Shown: positions 34,401-45,899, numbered from the stretch's first letter. The stretch is DNA of 64,000 nt from Neopestalotiopsis rosae (GCA_023078685.1 JALGAS010000006.1:4092001-4156000), one strand, 5' to 3'. Numbers and translations are program-made. The notes: generated by a model from the letters alone, not told the origin.

Positions 34401-37400
34401 ACCTCTATTGTGGTCGGTCCGATAGCTGGGACCTCGACCATACCCCAATCTGGAGATATTCCAGGTACTGTTATCATTACCGATCCAGCTGCTACGGTAA
34501 CTACGACTGTTATCGGCCCAGTACTTGGAACGTCCACCGTGCCTCAGTCCGGAACAGTTCCAGGTACGGTTATCGTTACCGATCCAGCCGCTACGGTGAC
34601 TACCACTGTTATTGGCCCAGTATTCGGAACCTCCACGGTGTCGCAATCAGGAACAGTCCCAGGTACGGTTATTGTGACCGATCCAGCTGCTACGGTAACT
34701 TCAACGGTTATTGGACCCGTTGCAGGAACCTCGACCGTATCTCAATCTGGCACAATTCCAGGCACTGTGATTATTACTCTGGTTCCAGGACAGCCAGTAA
34801 CACAGTAGTAAGTACAAAGCATACCTAACAGGTCTCTTTTGCAACTCGAGCACCGGATGGAAGACTCCCAACGATCGATAGATGATTGAGCAGCTAACAC
34901 ATTTCAACTCACCAGTACAAGCGGAGAGTTTGAAGGTACTAGTACAATAAGTGGCACCGGAACTACACCAAATACGATCATAATCACCGAGACGGTGGCC
35001 ACCAGCGTCGTCACAGGACCAACAGCCGGTACCACGACGATTCCTCAGAATGGAAGCATACCCCCCACGGTTATTATCACGACCACTCTGCCGTTTGTGA
35101 CATCAACCACTTTCGGTCCTGTTGGTGGAAGGTCTACCATTCCCGCAACTTCTACCATTGCCGGAACTGTCATCGTCACGCTCGTACCTGGAGAACCTGT
35201 GACTGAGTACACGAGCGGTGTTTCAGCAGGGACCACGACAATCAGCGGCACTGGTACTACTCCGAATACGATAATAATCACAGAGGTTCCAGTGACTTCC
35301 TTTGTGGCAGGACCTACTGCCGGTACTTCAACTATCGAATTGAATGGAAGCGTCCCGCCCACCATTATAATCACAACCACTTTGCCATTCGTTACTTCGA
35401 CAACATTTGGTCCAGTTGGAGGTCGTTCCACGATCCCTGCTAGTTCTACAATTGCCGGAACAGTCATAGTGACGCTTGTGCCTGGAGAGCCAGTCACCGA
35501 GTATACTAGTGGTAGCGTTTCTGGAGCTACCACCATAACCGGTACAGGGACAGAAGCGAATACAATAATAATCACAGAAGTACCAGTGACATCGATCGTT
35601 CCAGGCCCAACAGCTGGCACTTCGACTATCCCCCAGAATGGAAGCATTCCTCCTACCGTTATCATCACGACCGTTCCTTCTACCACTACCACGTTCACTA
35701 CAGGTCCCGTGAGCGGCACGGCAGTTTTCTCCGGCAGCGGAACAGACACTTTGGTCATTACTCAGATCCCTTCCACTACGACAGAGTATGGCCCAGTGGC
35801 CGGTACCACCACAGTGCCAGGCGTTTCCGATCAGCCTCCAACAGTCGTGATCACGAATATGTTCCCGCCTACAGTGACTTTGACCACGTTTACTGGTACT
35901 GTTGGAGGCACGAGTGATATTCCAGGCAGCGGAAGCATTCCCGGTACTGAAATCATCACAATCCCCGCGACTATTACTACAACTACATTTGGTCCCGTTG
36001 GTGGAACTTCGACAATACCTGCAACCAACGGTAACGGAGGTGAGTAGTCATGTAACATGGTGTCTTTCTTTGTTGCAAGTTTGGCCATGTATCCAAACTA
36101 AGTATCCGCCCAACGAACAACCAAAAGCTAACCTGTCTCTACTTTCGTAGGAACTGTGATAGTCACGCTCGTCCCTGGAGAGCCAGTCACGGATTACACC
36201 ACTGGTAGCGTTTCTGGAGTTACCACCATCACGGGAACTGGTACGCAAGCCAATACCATAATCATCACCCAAGTCCCACTCACCTCGACTGTTCTTGGCC
36301 CAACAGAGGGTACCAGCACGGTGGAACGTACCGGCACTCAGCCGCCAGTCATCATCATCACTTCGGTGCCTGCAATTGTCTCCACTACAGTCTTTGGTCC
36401 AGTGGAAGGCACGTCGACCATCCCGGGTGTTGGCAGCCAGGCAGAGACAATAATTGTGACCCAGACTCCACTTCGTGTAACGGTCACATCAACAGCAGCT
36501 TCTGCGGGCTTGAGCACAGAACCAACGGCTTCCCCTGGAGGAACTGTCACTGTTGTCACCTTTGTGCCACAGCCAACGAGAACTATTACTTCAGGCGCTC
36601 TATCAACAGGATTGACCACTTTACCAAACAATCCCACCGACACGGTGACTGTCGTGACATTTACGGCAGTGCCTACAGTCACAATCACCTCTGCTGGTAC
36701 CACTACCGGCTTGAGCACTCTGCCAATCGTCCCCGGCAACACTGTGACTGTAGTGACCTTCTCTCCGGTATCGACTCGAACAATCACGTCCACGGCTGGA
36801 TCAACAGGTTTGACCACTGAGACTGCAGCAAACCCGACCGACCCAAGGACAGTCATAACTTTTGTTACAAGAACTTCGACCAGCACACCAAGTGTAAGAA
36901 TCTCCTGCAATTTCATATTACTATTCATAGCTTTAGCATGTGATATTGCTCTTTCCTCCTTCTCAACTTGGATATCTCCCTCAGAAATGTATACCAGCTC
37001 GTTGAGAATCTTGTTGCTAACTTTGAGCTTCTAGTCCGGGCCCACTCTTTCGTGCGATCCCAACGGTTATCTAAGTAAGTTGGCCCGTCTCATCGAAATA
37101 TGTGGCGCAAGGCTGCACAAGTCCTTCGAGATGGTTTCATAGAGCCTCCCATGCATCTATGGCGGGACTCGGAAAACATCTTACGAACAACGTAGCCTAG
37201 GCAGTGCCCGTTACAAGTCCAGTGCTAATTATGTCCTTTCTAGTCCAAGTCGAAAGTCTCTACAGAGTCAACATCTCGAGCGGAGCAACAACACTCATCA
37301 GCAGCGACGTTGGAAATGGTGGTGGCAATGTCAACGCCATGGGATACAACGTGGGAGATAACTACTTGTACGCGGCGCTTGGTTCATCACCACCACAAAG

Positions 37401-38048
37401 GCTTATCCGCATTGCTGCCAACGGCGCCACCACCTTGTTGGAGTCTCTTAACCAAACGGTGTACTTGAATAACGGCGAGATTGATGAGAATTATCACTGT
37501 GAGTATTTGTTGCATGCTACTGTTTACTTCCTCTTCTTTTTATAAAGTATAAAAAGCTGACATGGTTCAAAACTCAAGACTGGGCTTCCTCAGGTGGTAC
37601 CTCATGGATTCAACTCGACCTGCGGCCGGGTTCGGCTACATTTGGCAAGGAGCTTGATTCCGGGACTTCAACTCCGCAGTACACTGTAATTGACTGGGCC
37701 TACGTTCCTGGAGGAGGTGACTACCTCTGGGGGCTCGGCTACGACCAGACGACCAACCTAGCGACGAGCCCGACCTATTTGATGCGCTTTGACCGGACGA
37801 CGCACGTGTGGACGACCTTGACGAATTTCGGTGCCATTGCCAGTTCCCAGCTGTCGCCAGCGGCGGCCAACGCCTGGGGCGCCGTCTACGCCTCCGACGG
37901 CGGCTTCATCTACGGGTCCGAGAACAATAGTGGTGAAATTTATCGGTTCCCCTTGCCGGGCAACGGCACCACGGCGGTCAAAATTTCCAACGGCCCCAAG
38001 TCGACCCAAAACGACGGTGCCAGATGTCACTTAGCAGCTGGCTTGTAA
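28478..38048 (+). CDS. giant secreted Ser/Thr-rich repeat protein with C-terminal globular domain
   Basis: Eleven exons: 28478-29669, 29729-30381, 30442-30642, 30715-30835, 31055-31673, 31760-34807, 34916-36039, 36151-36893, 37035-37074, 37244-37498, 37579-38048. All introns are GT-AG and every junction keeps phase; total 8,466 nt, 2,821 residues. The signal peptide is MLLPKVLLALVVGSC. Residues about 60-400 are Thr/Ser/Asp-rich. A folded, cysteine-bearing segment follows near residues 450-560 (CSSAVVFRLSGGRLEDDNG to YEAGQC), like a domain found in other fungal wall proteins. Next come about 1,900 residues of Thr/Val/Ile/Gly/Pro repeats. The last 250 residues (CDPNGYLIQVESLYRVNI, GGGNVNAMGYNVGDNYLY, YVPGGGDYLWGLGYD, NAWGAVYASDGGFIYGSENN) resemble the fungal domain catalogued as DUF6923. 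No GPI signal at the end. Probably an adhesin or wall-associated protein; this role is inferred. Confidence 0.88.
28820..29660 (+). repeat. Thr/Asp/Ser low-complexity coding repeat
   Basis: Within exon 1, degenerate units of the type T-x-T-D-D-L-T and S-D-I-T-D follow each other (TVTDDRTVTDDSTVTDDLTV, later ISDITDVSVSVS). The opposite strand is also open for long stretches here because of the biased codon composition. Such regions are usually heavily O-mannosylated. Confidence 0.75.
31989..32639 (+). repeat. seven tandem 93-bp coding repeats
   Basis: The period is exactly 93 nt (for example the GTC at 32079 and the GTG at 32172). The unit is about T-R-Y-T-T-G-P-x-x-G-T-S-T-I-L-D-x-N-S-x-P-A-T-L-I-I-T-E-T-V, seven times. 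The units differ at many positions but none has an indel. Confidence 0.82.
32799..34778 (+). repeat. twenty tandem 99-bp coding repeats
   Basis: The unit is about D-P-F/A-A-T-V-T-S-T-V-I-G-P-V-x-G-T-S-T-V-P-Q-S-G-T-I-P-G-T-V-I-V-T (33 residues). Starts fall every 99 nt from 32799; unit 20 starts exactly at 34680 (32799 + 19 x 99), so no indel has accumulated. Units differ mostly by synonymous changes and by F/A, V/I and S/T swaps, as if selection keeps the length and chemistry of each unit. Confidence 0.9.
34917..36260 (+). repeat. tandem 294-bp coding repeats
   Basis: 98-residue units start at 34917, 35211 and 35505 (exact 294-nt spacing), each with TSG...GTTTI, NTIIITE, GPTAGTSTI, PPTIIITTTLPF, FGPVGGRSTIP and GTVIVTLVPGEPVTEY. 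The third diverges in its second half. A partial fourth unit follows the intron at 36040-36150 (DYTTGSVSGVTTITGTGT). Confidence 0.82.
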
Positions 38049-38706
38049 TACAAAAGGTCTCTGTACACGAAAAAAGAGACTTTTTGGTTCTTCTACTCTT
38101 CTTCTCTCTTATCCTTCCATTCTACTTAATTCTTAATCATCCACTTCTGTTCCGAACAGCGATCAAGCTCTTTAGCTATCGGCTTTTAGCATTGTTAGGC
38201 TAGCAATATCAAGATTTCCGACTTCCCAAATCCATGCCGTCATGTGGTGCACTGAACGCAAGGCGATCAAATCAATACAGACTCGAAGATGACAGCATAA
38301 TTTTGCCAATGTGTAATGTAGCAAGCCAAAGTCCCGTAATCACGGAGAGCTGGGGCAGCAATCCTCACATGACGAGGAGCGGAGACGATTCCGTAAAAAA
38401 ATCTGAGCGACGAGGTTTGACGAGAGGTACAAGGACTTCAATTCGCCGCTGTGGCCATTGCCAGATTGGCGAATGACTGAAGACTAGTTGTTCATATCAA
38501 AGCTTGGCAATGCACATCGGAGCCGCTGACCAGGTCGAATTTGTTCATTTTCCGCCGAAAGCACAGAGTCCGCCGAAACGCTACCGCATATTGCTCTGAT
38601 CTGCACTCCGCTCCTCTTTCAGTGGCGTTGGGGCGGAATACTTTGCCGACTTAGGCGTAGTCATCTGGTTATAGCATGGTGGCTTTCCTCATTCTGGTGA
38701 TTTGAG

Positions 38707-38723
38707 CCGCGGGGTATTCTGCC
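38707..38723 (+). promoter_or_regulatory. 17-bp motif CCGCGGGGTATTCTGCC, copy 1
   Basis: Identical over all 17 bases to 42266-42282, which lies between the regulator and transporter genes. It contains the palindrome CCGCGG (CCG and CGG triplets back to back), the kind of element Zn2Cys6 dimers bind. About 325 nt upstream of the dioxygenase ATG. Confidence 0.65.
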
Positions 38724-38759
38724 AAAGCTGGCATAGCTCATAATTTATAGTCCATCTTA

Positions 38760-38769
38760 CCCCGCGGGG
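38760..38769. promoter_or_regulatory. CCCCGCGGGG palindrome
   Basis: A perfect 10-bp palindrome 37 bp downstream of the 17-bp motif, again with CCGCGG at its centre. Candidate second binding site for the same factor. Confidence 0.5.
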
Positions 38770-39046
38770 CCCAAATTTATGGGTGGGCAGATGGTTTCGT
38801 GGGGCTCAATGGTGTCGGGTCCGGGGGACGAACCATTTGCCAACCGAATAATAAGGCACCGAGGATTGGTCATGTCAAACATGAATAGTGATTGGAGTAT
38901 GACGAACATGTCGAGTATATTAAGGTAAAGTTTTCAACCCAGTCTTCCTTGGTAGTTCGGCCTCATTTTATCTTTTTGTCTCAAACATTACCACCTCCTG
39001 GTCGTATATTCGTTGCTATATTCCTAAGTTCTTATCTTGGTACGAA

Positions 39047-40234
39047 ATGACTGTCGACATTTTAACCCCGACACATCCACACACCATTGACGGCGTGGAC
39101 CTTCACGTCAATGATGGCTTGCTGACGTCCGATGAGGTAGACAAGCTACATCCATCCTACCCCTCTGAGCCCATGGAAGTCTTGAGGGAGAGGTACAATA
39201 AGAATGGTTACCTCCTGCTCAAGGGTCTTTTACCGCGCGAGGATGTTCTGTCGGCGCGGGCTTCCTATTTCGAATCGCTGTCGGCGAGCGGCGTGATTGA
39301 GCCCGGCTCTGCTGCCGTCGACGGCATCTTCAACTCGTCGGCTTCCGCGTCCGACTATCCCGGCATCGGTGCAGGTAGCTTGGGGGGCAACTCGCGGCCC
39401 GGTGAGACGGACAAGTCGGAAGTCTTTGTCGACTTGGCTCTCAAGGCCCACACCGACGACTGGTACTGTGGATCCGAGGATGGAAAGACGAAGGGATTCT
39501 GCAACCACCCCGTGCTGAGGGATTTCATTTCTCGATTTAGTGGGTGGGGAGATGACACATTGGCGGTCAAGAGGACGTTGCTGCGGAATAACACCCCCGG
39601 AAACAAGGCAATCGGAGTCCACTATGACCAGTCTTTTATGCGATATGGCGAGCCCACGTCGGTGACGGCCTGGGTACCCATTGGAGACGTGTCCCTCGAC
39701 GGAGGTGGTCTCATCTACCTGGAGGGCGGTATGTTTCCCTCGGTACTGCTAAGCAATCGAGTAATGACTAACACGAGTCTAGGTGAGAAACTCGGAGAAG
39801 AGATTGAAAATGATTTCAACGCCAAGGCCAAGGCGGCTGGCATGTCGGACGAAGAGATGAGAAACGCATTCAACGCCAATATGATGAGCACTGGCTTCCT
39901 CTGCGAGGGACCAGGCGACTTTGGCCGCAGATATGGCAGGAAGTGGCTGGTGACAGCCTACGAGGCGGGCGACGTGGTACTGCACACACCTCACATGGTA
40001 AGCTGGACGTCTCGGAGATAAGTAGGGCTTCTTACTGATATCATACAGATCCACGCATCCACAATGAACTTTGACAAGGGCAACAAGATCCGGTTAGGCA
40101 CAGACTTGCGATTTGTCAACTCGGCCAGACCTTGGGATACAGTGAGCTTCTCCCGTCCAGCCAAATGTTCATTGCACGACGCTAATTCAATGCAGCGGTG
40201 GTCGAACCACTACAAATTCAACGATGGTGTATGA
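39047..40234 (+). CDS. phytanoyl-CoA dioxygenase (PhyH) family Fe(II)/2-oxoglutarate oxygenase
   Basis: Exons 39047-39728, 39783-39997, 40049-40141, 40196-40234; all GT-AG and in phase; 342 residues. The family hydroxylates small molecules with O2 and 2-oxoglutarate; phytanoyl-CoA is only one substrate. The metal site is GVHYDQSF (His192, Asp194) plus a distal His in HMIHAS. The 2-oxoglutarate-binding Arg is likely in NKIRLGTDLRF. VTAWVPIGDVSLDGGGLIYL and the N-terminal YNKNGYLLLKGLLP are typical of PhyH proteins. No targeting signal seen. It converges with the Zn2Cys6 gene, with only 11 bp between the stop codons. The shared promoter motif links it to the regulator and transporter, so it may be the catabolic or tailoring enzyme of that trio. 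Substrate unknown. Confidence 0.88.
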
Positions 40235-40245
40235 GGCTGGTTGCA

Positions 40246-42129
40246 TCAACCTGATTCAGCCCATTGCGTCGAGAGGGAGTGTTTGATATGGCTAGTCCTC
40301 CACTGCAGTTCGCGGTTTGTTCTGTGCAAGAAGTTGATTGCTCGTTTTCTTTGTGCTGGGTCATGGATACAGTAACCACCACCTAGATAATATTAGACTT
40401 GACACGAAAGCTGTTGTGCTTTAATCCAAGAAAGACTTACAAATCGTCAGCATGTGTGTCGGAAGGAAAAAAGCATTGATCACGTGGTCATTCGACATGG
40501 CAAGGCCCATGAGCGTATCCAATATCGTCGCGATAGTAGCTTGTGCCTAAATAGCCATAGATTAGTTCAAGAGGTCAACTTATCTTTGGTTCGTAGGTAC
40601 TCACCTGCACGTTTGAATGGGCGTGATAGGAGGACAAGGGCTGCCCTGCAGCAATGCCACTATGGTCGTACAAGCAGAATAGAATCTTGCCAGCATAATA
40701 GTATTGCATTGCGACAACTACAATAATTGAGGAAATCAGCTTTTACGAATCGGCGCATGTTTATAGCAATAGTCTTACCCGGAATGGGCAAAAGTAGCCA
40801 TACAGGTGGATACCCATCACTTGCAGTGTCAGTCGGCTCTGCTCGGAACAAGGGCTCAAAGGTTACGGGCTTAGTAGCAAACCATGTGTCAAGCTCCACA
40901 CGGAGTTGCTGCATTGGTTCCGGCTGTTGATCGCTTGAAGGATCATCTGTGGCAGCTCGCAGTCGCCTTTGAGGGGTGCACAGGCACTGCAAAATCTTTG
41001 CAAAGATGTATACAACACGGCTAGCATGGGCAGTATCGTCGAAGCGACGGAGCATCCCAACACTCTCGAAAATATTCAATGACATTTCTAGCGGGCGCTC
41101 CATGGTCAACGATACGTAGATAGCCTGGCGAAGATGGACCCAGCTGGCGGCTTCGGCCAGACCGCCTTCAATGGCGGAACGTGCGACAGAGTCGTGGTCG
41201 ATCAAGCTCCTGGCTCCTCTAAGATGGTGGTACTCAACGTCAATGTCATTATCATATTCTTCATACAGTCGCGAGATTACGACGGCAACCAGGAGAACGG
41301 CGTCATAAGTACTAGGCGGTCGATCAAAGGCTTGTATCAGCAATTCGATGCATCGACCGTGGTACCTGTTGGTCTCGAGATCCGAGATGCGACCGTTGGA
41401 CAAGGCATCATATTTGCTGGCCAGCGCAAGGAGACCGTTCAATATCATTGGTTCCTGTAGGGCAACGCGCGGTACAATCAGGGTAAAATGACGAGAGTCA
41501 TCGCACGCGTCGACCTGCGGGTCATGTGATCAGCGTGTTGTGAATTGATAAGAAGAGGCTCCCAGGCAATGGCTTACGCTTGGTGCAAGCTTCAGCATGT
41601 ACAGTCGGAGTAGAAAAGCCTCACGACTGGTCAAGAGAGTCCCCACCATTGCCGGAGCAGGCGCCGGGGCAATTGTCGACTCTTGCACGCTTGGTTCGTT
41701 GATCGGCCGGGCATCTCTTGACGACCCATGTTGTCGAGAAGCAAGCGACGATGAGGAATTAGTAGTTGAAACATGGTTGTCTTCGGCGATCTTCGCGACT
41801 GCAGTATGCACGTGCTGTCGAGCCGCCGCTTCGTCTGTCCTGTTCCGTCCGTTTGGGTAAGGTTGCACCCGCGATTTGCGGGTTGGCTGTTGTGGTGCCT
41901 TGTGCGACCTTGACCTGCGTGGTGGCAGGGGCTCATCCTCGGTAGTAGCAGTAGCAGCAGTAGCAGGCTCGTCTGCACGCGACGACGGCGTGGAGAGAAA
42001 CGTCCATTTTGGCGCTGCCCTGCACTCACGACCAGCCTCCTTGCAACCATGGCATATGGTCGCGCCCGGGGGAAAGTAGCATTTTCGATGTCGTTCTCGA
42101 CAAGCTTCGCAACCGCTACGGGGCTTCAT
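40246..42129 (-). CDS. Zn2Cys6 fungal transcription factor
   Basis: Five exons on the minus strand: 42129-41578, 41514-40779, 40717-40605, 40546-40441, 40382-40246; 547 residues. The binuclear zinc cluster is at the N-terminus, C-x2-C-x6-C-x8-C-x2-C-x6-C (Cys 7, 10, 17, 26, 29, 36). It is followed by a disordered Ser/Thr/Ala/Arg linker and a fungal-specific middle homology domain: EPMILNGLLALASKYDAL, RYHGRCIELLIQAF, DAVLLVAVVISRLYEEYDND, GYPPVWLLLPIP, VAMQYYYAGKILFCLYDHSG, and at the end YCIHDPAQRKRAINFLHRT. Every intron was confirmed by phase and by continuity of this domain. The 3' end is 11 bp from the dioxygenase stop. It is divergent from the MFS gene, so it may regulate both neighbours through the CCGCGG sites. 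Confidence 0.9.
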
Positions 42130-42879
42130 GAGCGGCTGATGGACCGCGGGCTGAATAGGCCACGCGAGACGAGTTTCTGTTAATGTGTAAACGGCTCTGG
42201 CCTTGGTCTGGGGGGATGAATCTGGGGTAGAATGCGGGATATATAGCTGAAAACAGAAGAGTGTCCCGCGGGGTATTCTGCCCGTTCGGGATAAGTAGCA
42301 TCAGCCAAGTCTAGAACTGCCCTAGCGGGCTGCTTGATTTTGCGGGGATGGCTATCGGCATTCGAAATGCTCGCATTCTACTTGGTCAAAATCTTGCCAG
42401 ACGGGCGAATTATAGTGAGCAGGCCAAGACGAATCCGGTCGTTGTCGCGGCTGTTAGGCTGCGCACTGTCGCTCAGAACCACCTCACTGGGTCATTTGGC
42501 TCGAGTCAGTCTGATGCAGAGCGACTCGGAATCGTCTAGTTCGCCGAACGGCACCATCTCAGGCTCTGAACATCCTTGGAACCAACCACCATGCGCAACA
42601 AGGAAGCATCATGCTCGTCCCCAGATTCCCCAGATTTCCCCAGACATGGACAGTGGGGGTTACATACGGAGACTTCTTGTAGAGTATTAGCTCAGACGCG
42701 CTATTATCTACATCTACTTCTCCTGATAACAACCATGGATCTCTAGGTATATATAGTAGGCGAATGCGCCTTATTTGCTTTCGTGTTTATCACCATCTGG
42801 CAGGTCGACCTCGCTTCTTCTCCTATAACAACAACCCTTGTTCATTACATCTTTTCCTGCCGCCTGTCATCATCCCATC
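42130..42879. other. divergent promoter region between regulator and transporter
   Basis: 750 bp between the two ATGs. It contains the second copy of the 17-bp CCGCGG motif at 42266-42282 and a TATA-like TATATATAG at 42748-42756, about 125 nt before the transporter ATG. The open frames here are short and unsupported. Confidence 0.55.
42266..42282 (+). promoter_or_regulatory. 17-bp motif CCGCGGGGTATTCTGCC, copy 2
   Basis: Exact match to 38707-38723, here 137 bp upstream of the regulator's ATG and about 600 bp upstream of the transporter's. It could mediate autoregulation and activation of the transporter. Confidence 0.65.
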
Positions 42880-44523
42880 ATGGCCGTGGTAGACGAAAAA
42901 GTCACAAGCTCCCATGTGGAGGGGCCGAGCAACGATACCCTCGAAGAAATCGGGGAGATGGCTCTCGATGTCGACGAGATTGAAAACACCACGACCGGCA
43001 AGTTCACCTGGTTGGTAGCATTTGCTGCTTCAATTGGTGGCATGCTCTTTGGATACGACACTGGCATCATCTCTGCAGTCCTGGTTTACATTGGCGAGGA
43101 TTTGGGCCACCCCTTGTCTTCCAGCGAAAAGGAACTCATCACTTCGCTCTGCTCCGCCGGCGCCTTCATTGGTGCCATTGTAGCAGGTCTGACTGCCGAT
43201 CGTTATGGCCGCAAGGGAGCTACATATTTTGCCAGTGTACTCTTCACCGTCGGCGCCATTATCCAGGCTTCCGCCTTTTCCATCCCGCAGATGGCCGTCG
43301 GCAGACTCGTCGTTGGTTTCGGTGTCGGTGCTGCCGCCATGATTGTTCCCCTGTATCTTGCCGAGTTGGCGCCGACCAAGTTTCGTGGGCGCATGGTGGG
43401 ACTGAACAATGCCAGCATCACTGGAGGCCAGGTCATCTCCTACGGCATTGGCGCTGGTCTGGCGCACGCACCAAATGGCTGGAGATGGATGGTGGCTCTA
43501 GGCGCAGTCCCCAGCATTATTCTCGGCTGCCTGCTACCATTCTGTCCCGAATCGCCCCGTCAGCTTTTGTTCCACGGAAAGACGGAGGAGGCGCGCGGTG
43601 TTATTCAGCGCATCTTCAAGAATGCCTCCCCCGAAATGGTCGACGACAAGGTCCGACGCATTGAAACCAGCGTCAACCAGTCAAAGTCTACCTTGGAGGG
43701 CCGGAGCCGGTGGGCAGCTATCAAGCGCATGCACACTAACCCCGCCAACTTTAGAGCACTGGTGTGTGCTTGCACATTGAGTATGTCACAATTCAATGAT
43801 CGATACTTTGGACTTTGCTAACAATTCACAGTGGTCATCAGCCAATTGTCCGGTTTCAATGTCTTGATGTACTACTCTGCCACTCTGTTTGCCCTGGTCG
43901 GATTCGCCAACCCCGTCGCGGTCGGCCTCGTTGTTGCTGGTACCAACTTTATCATGACTTGGTTGAACGCCCTAGTAGTCGATCCGTATGGTCGCCGGCG
44001 TGTACTGGTCTGCACTGTTTGGGGAATGTCTGCGGGACTGGCAGCTGTGGCCATTGCATTCCACTTTATTGACGTGGACCTTGAGACGCTTGAACTCAAA
44101 GAGGCCGCCATCACGACCCCAGCCATTGTCGTGCTCGTTTTTATCCTCTGGTTCTGCGTCTTTTACGGTCTTTCCGTTGGCAACATTGCTTGGATGAGCA
44201 CAGACTTCTTCCCCATGGAGTGTCGTGCCATGGGTACCATGTGGATGACGTGCTGCAATTGGGGCCCCAATGTCATTGTCTCGTCGACCTTTTTGACCAT
44301 GATGAAGTCGCTTACTCCGTCGGGAGCATTCGGGTTTTACTCTGGAATCTGTTTCACGGGCTGGATTCTGATCATCTTCTTCTACCCAGAGGTGTCAGGG
44401 CTGTCCCTCGAGGAGACGAGCAAGGTGTTTGAACACGGCTTTGGTGTTAAATATGCGTCGAAACTTCGCAAGATGCGCAAAGAGCAGGCCACACACCGAG
44501 CTACAGTGGCTCTTGACAAATAG
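42880..44523 (+). CDS. MFS sugar transporter, myo-inositol transporter type
   Basis: Exons 42880-43780 and 43832-44523; 51-nt GT-AG intron in phase 1; 530 residues. Plasma-membrane proton-coupled sugar/polyol transporter of the sugar porter family. Twelve membrane segments are expected. Landmarks: SIGGMLFGYDTGIISAVLVY in TM1, DRYGRKGA in loop 2-3, PLYLAELAPTKFRG, PESPRQLLFHGKTEEAR after TM6, QLSGFNVLMYYSATLF in TM7, DPYGRRRVLV in loop 8-9, and a C-terminal YPEVSGLSLEE. The TM7 wording (SGFNVLMYYSATLF) is closest to fungal inositol carriers, but substrate cannot be fixed from sequence. The ATG at 42880 was chosen as it follows the TATA box and fits the usual N-terminal length. Divergent from the Zn2Cys6 gene and part of the putative co-regulated trio. 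Confidence 0.93.
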
Positions 44524-45547
44524 ATTAGATAGTCGAAGTCGCTCAGCACTAGACCAAATCTGTTATCAATAACCACGACTTGATCTGGTACTTTTCCAAT
44601 GATTTGGATCAATTTCGGTCTCTTTGCACGTGATTTGATCGATATGCAATAGAACCTTGTATAAAGCCTCGCTATAATGACGATTCGTCTTCTTTTGACG
44701 GTCATAACCGAAACTGGAGGCGACGATAGTAGCATGATCTGCTAGACGTCGTTGCATATATCGCGAATAGTCGTCAGCACAATGATTCTCAGGTCATAGG
44801 TTGGGATAGACATCTGCTTTAGATAGAACGCTAGATGATAGTGACGTCGACTGCCATGAAGATGCGGTTGTTCCAGCTAGACAATGCGTCATCATTCTCT
44901 TTTTACGACTTGGCTGCTGGGTATGTCGCTTCTTCACTAACGACAAGTGATTATCACCAGGCTTATGGCTGCACCTTGGATGATGCAGGATGGCGACTGC
45001 TGCTCGCAAAGATGTTGTGCATGGGCCCGGGCCTGACATCAGGTGACGCCGAGGGTTGATACTAGCAACTGCGGCAGGTACTGATCAATTTACGAGGACC
45101 TGCAAGGGGTGTTCAGCCTGACATTTGTACTTTATGCACATATATGGAAGTCGCTCTCAAGTCTCCATTGCAATCATCACTTGTCATCCAGCCCATCTCC
45201 TCGCTTTTTGGACATAATGTAGCCCTCTGCTGACCAGGATATTCGCAACTTATTGACATACCCAAGTATCTTGTCTTGCAATAGTACAGTGTATTTGAGT
45301 TTTGAGTGATTTAACCTCATCTCAGACTGCCAACAGATACGTTACCTGAAGTCATTGCCGGCTGATGGGAAATAGCATGCTATTCATTATGGAATTCGCA
45401 GGTGAAGAGTATTTGACCGCAGCTTCCTTCAATGAGGCGACCGCTGTTGTTGCTACTTGCCTTCAGTACCAAATACTTACGTGGCATGTTTGTTATTTAT
45501 TGTCACGTGCTAGTACTCCCACCAAGGTACTAGTACTGGCACCTCCA
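44524..45547. other. intergenic, no supported gene
   Basis: 3' flank of the transporter and gene-poor DNA. An ATG frame at 45365 (128 codons) runs into the dispersed repeat fragment at 45548 and has no recognisable domain; I do not call it. Confidence 0.45.
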
Positions 45548-45625
45548 GCCAACTCGGCATTTCCGCCTCTTCTTTCTCCACCCACTTTACCTTGCACCTT
45601 TGCCATCAGTAGATTGACCAGATTT
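45548..45625 (+). repeat. dispersed repeat fragment similar to 16136-16215
   Basis: Shares, in order and at similar spacing, CATTTCCGCC, CCCACTTTA, TTGCAC, GCCwyCAGTAGATTG with the family array region. Identity is moderate by eye. It may be a leader or promoter fragment from the same repeated DNA. Confidence 0.4.
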
Positions 45626-45899
45626 GCCCTGATCAAAAACGATCAAGAATATGAAGAACAGGTCAACAGATTTCAAACATCCTTTCGTTTATTAGTAACG
45701 AAACTACTAGAATATGCCCATGGACTCACCAATGCACAGCTTCAGCAATAGGTATCATACAGCATATGACCCGCAAAACCCTCAAATTGCACTATCAAAA
45801 GGCATATTATATTATTTGCGTCGACAAGAACTCGCACCGTTTCTAGATCACTATCGCAGTATCTCACTAAGCCAAAGGCGCCAAAATGAAGCTCCACTA

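Larger units (their letters stand above)
38049..39046. other. intergenic, promoter region of the dioxygenase gene
   Basis: No supported gene; an 80-codon frame at 38234 is unsupported. The right half is a structured promoter with two CCGCGG-containing sites (listed separately), and GTATATTAAGG near 38916 may be the TATA element. Confidence 0.5.

Noticed and set aside
32799..34778. Regularly spaced repeats resembling a CRISPR array
   Set aside because: The units are contiguous coding repeats of 99 bp with no unique spacers, inside a eukaryotic gene.
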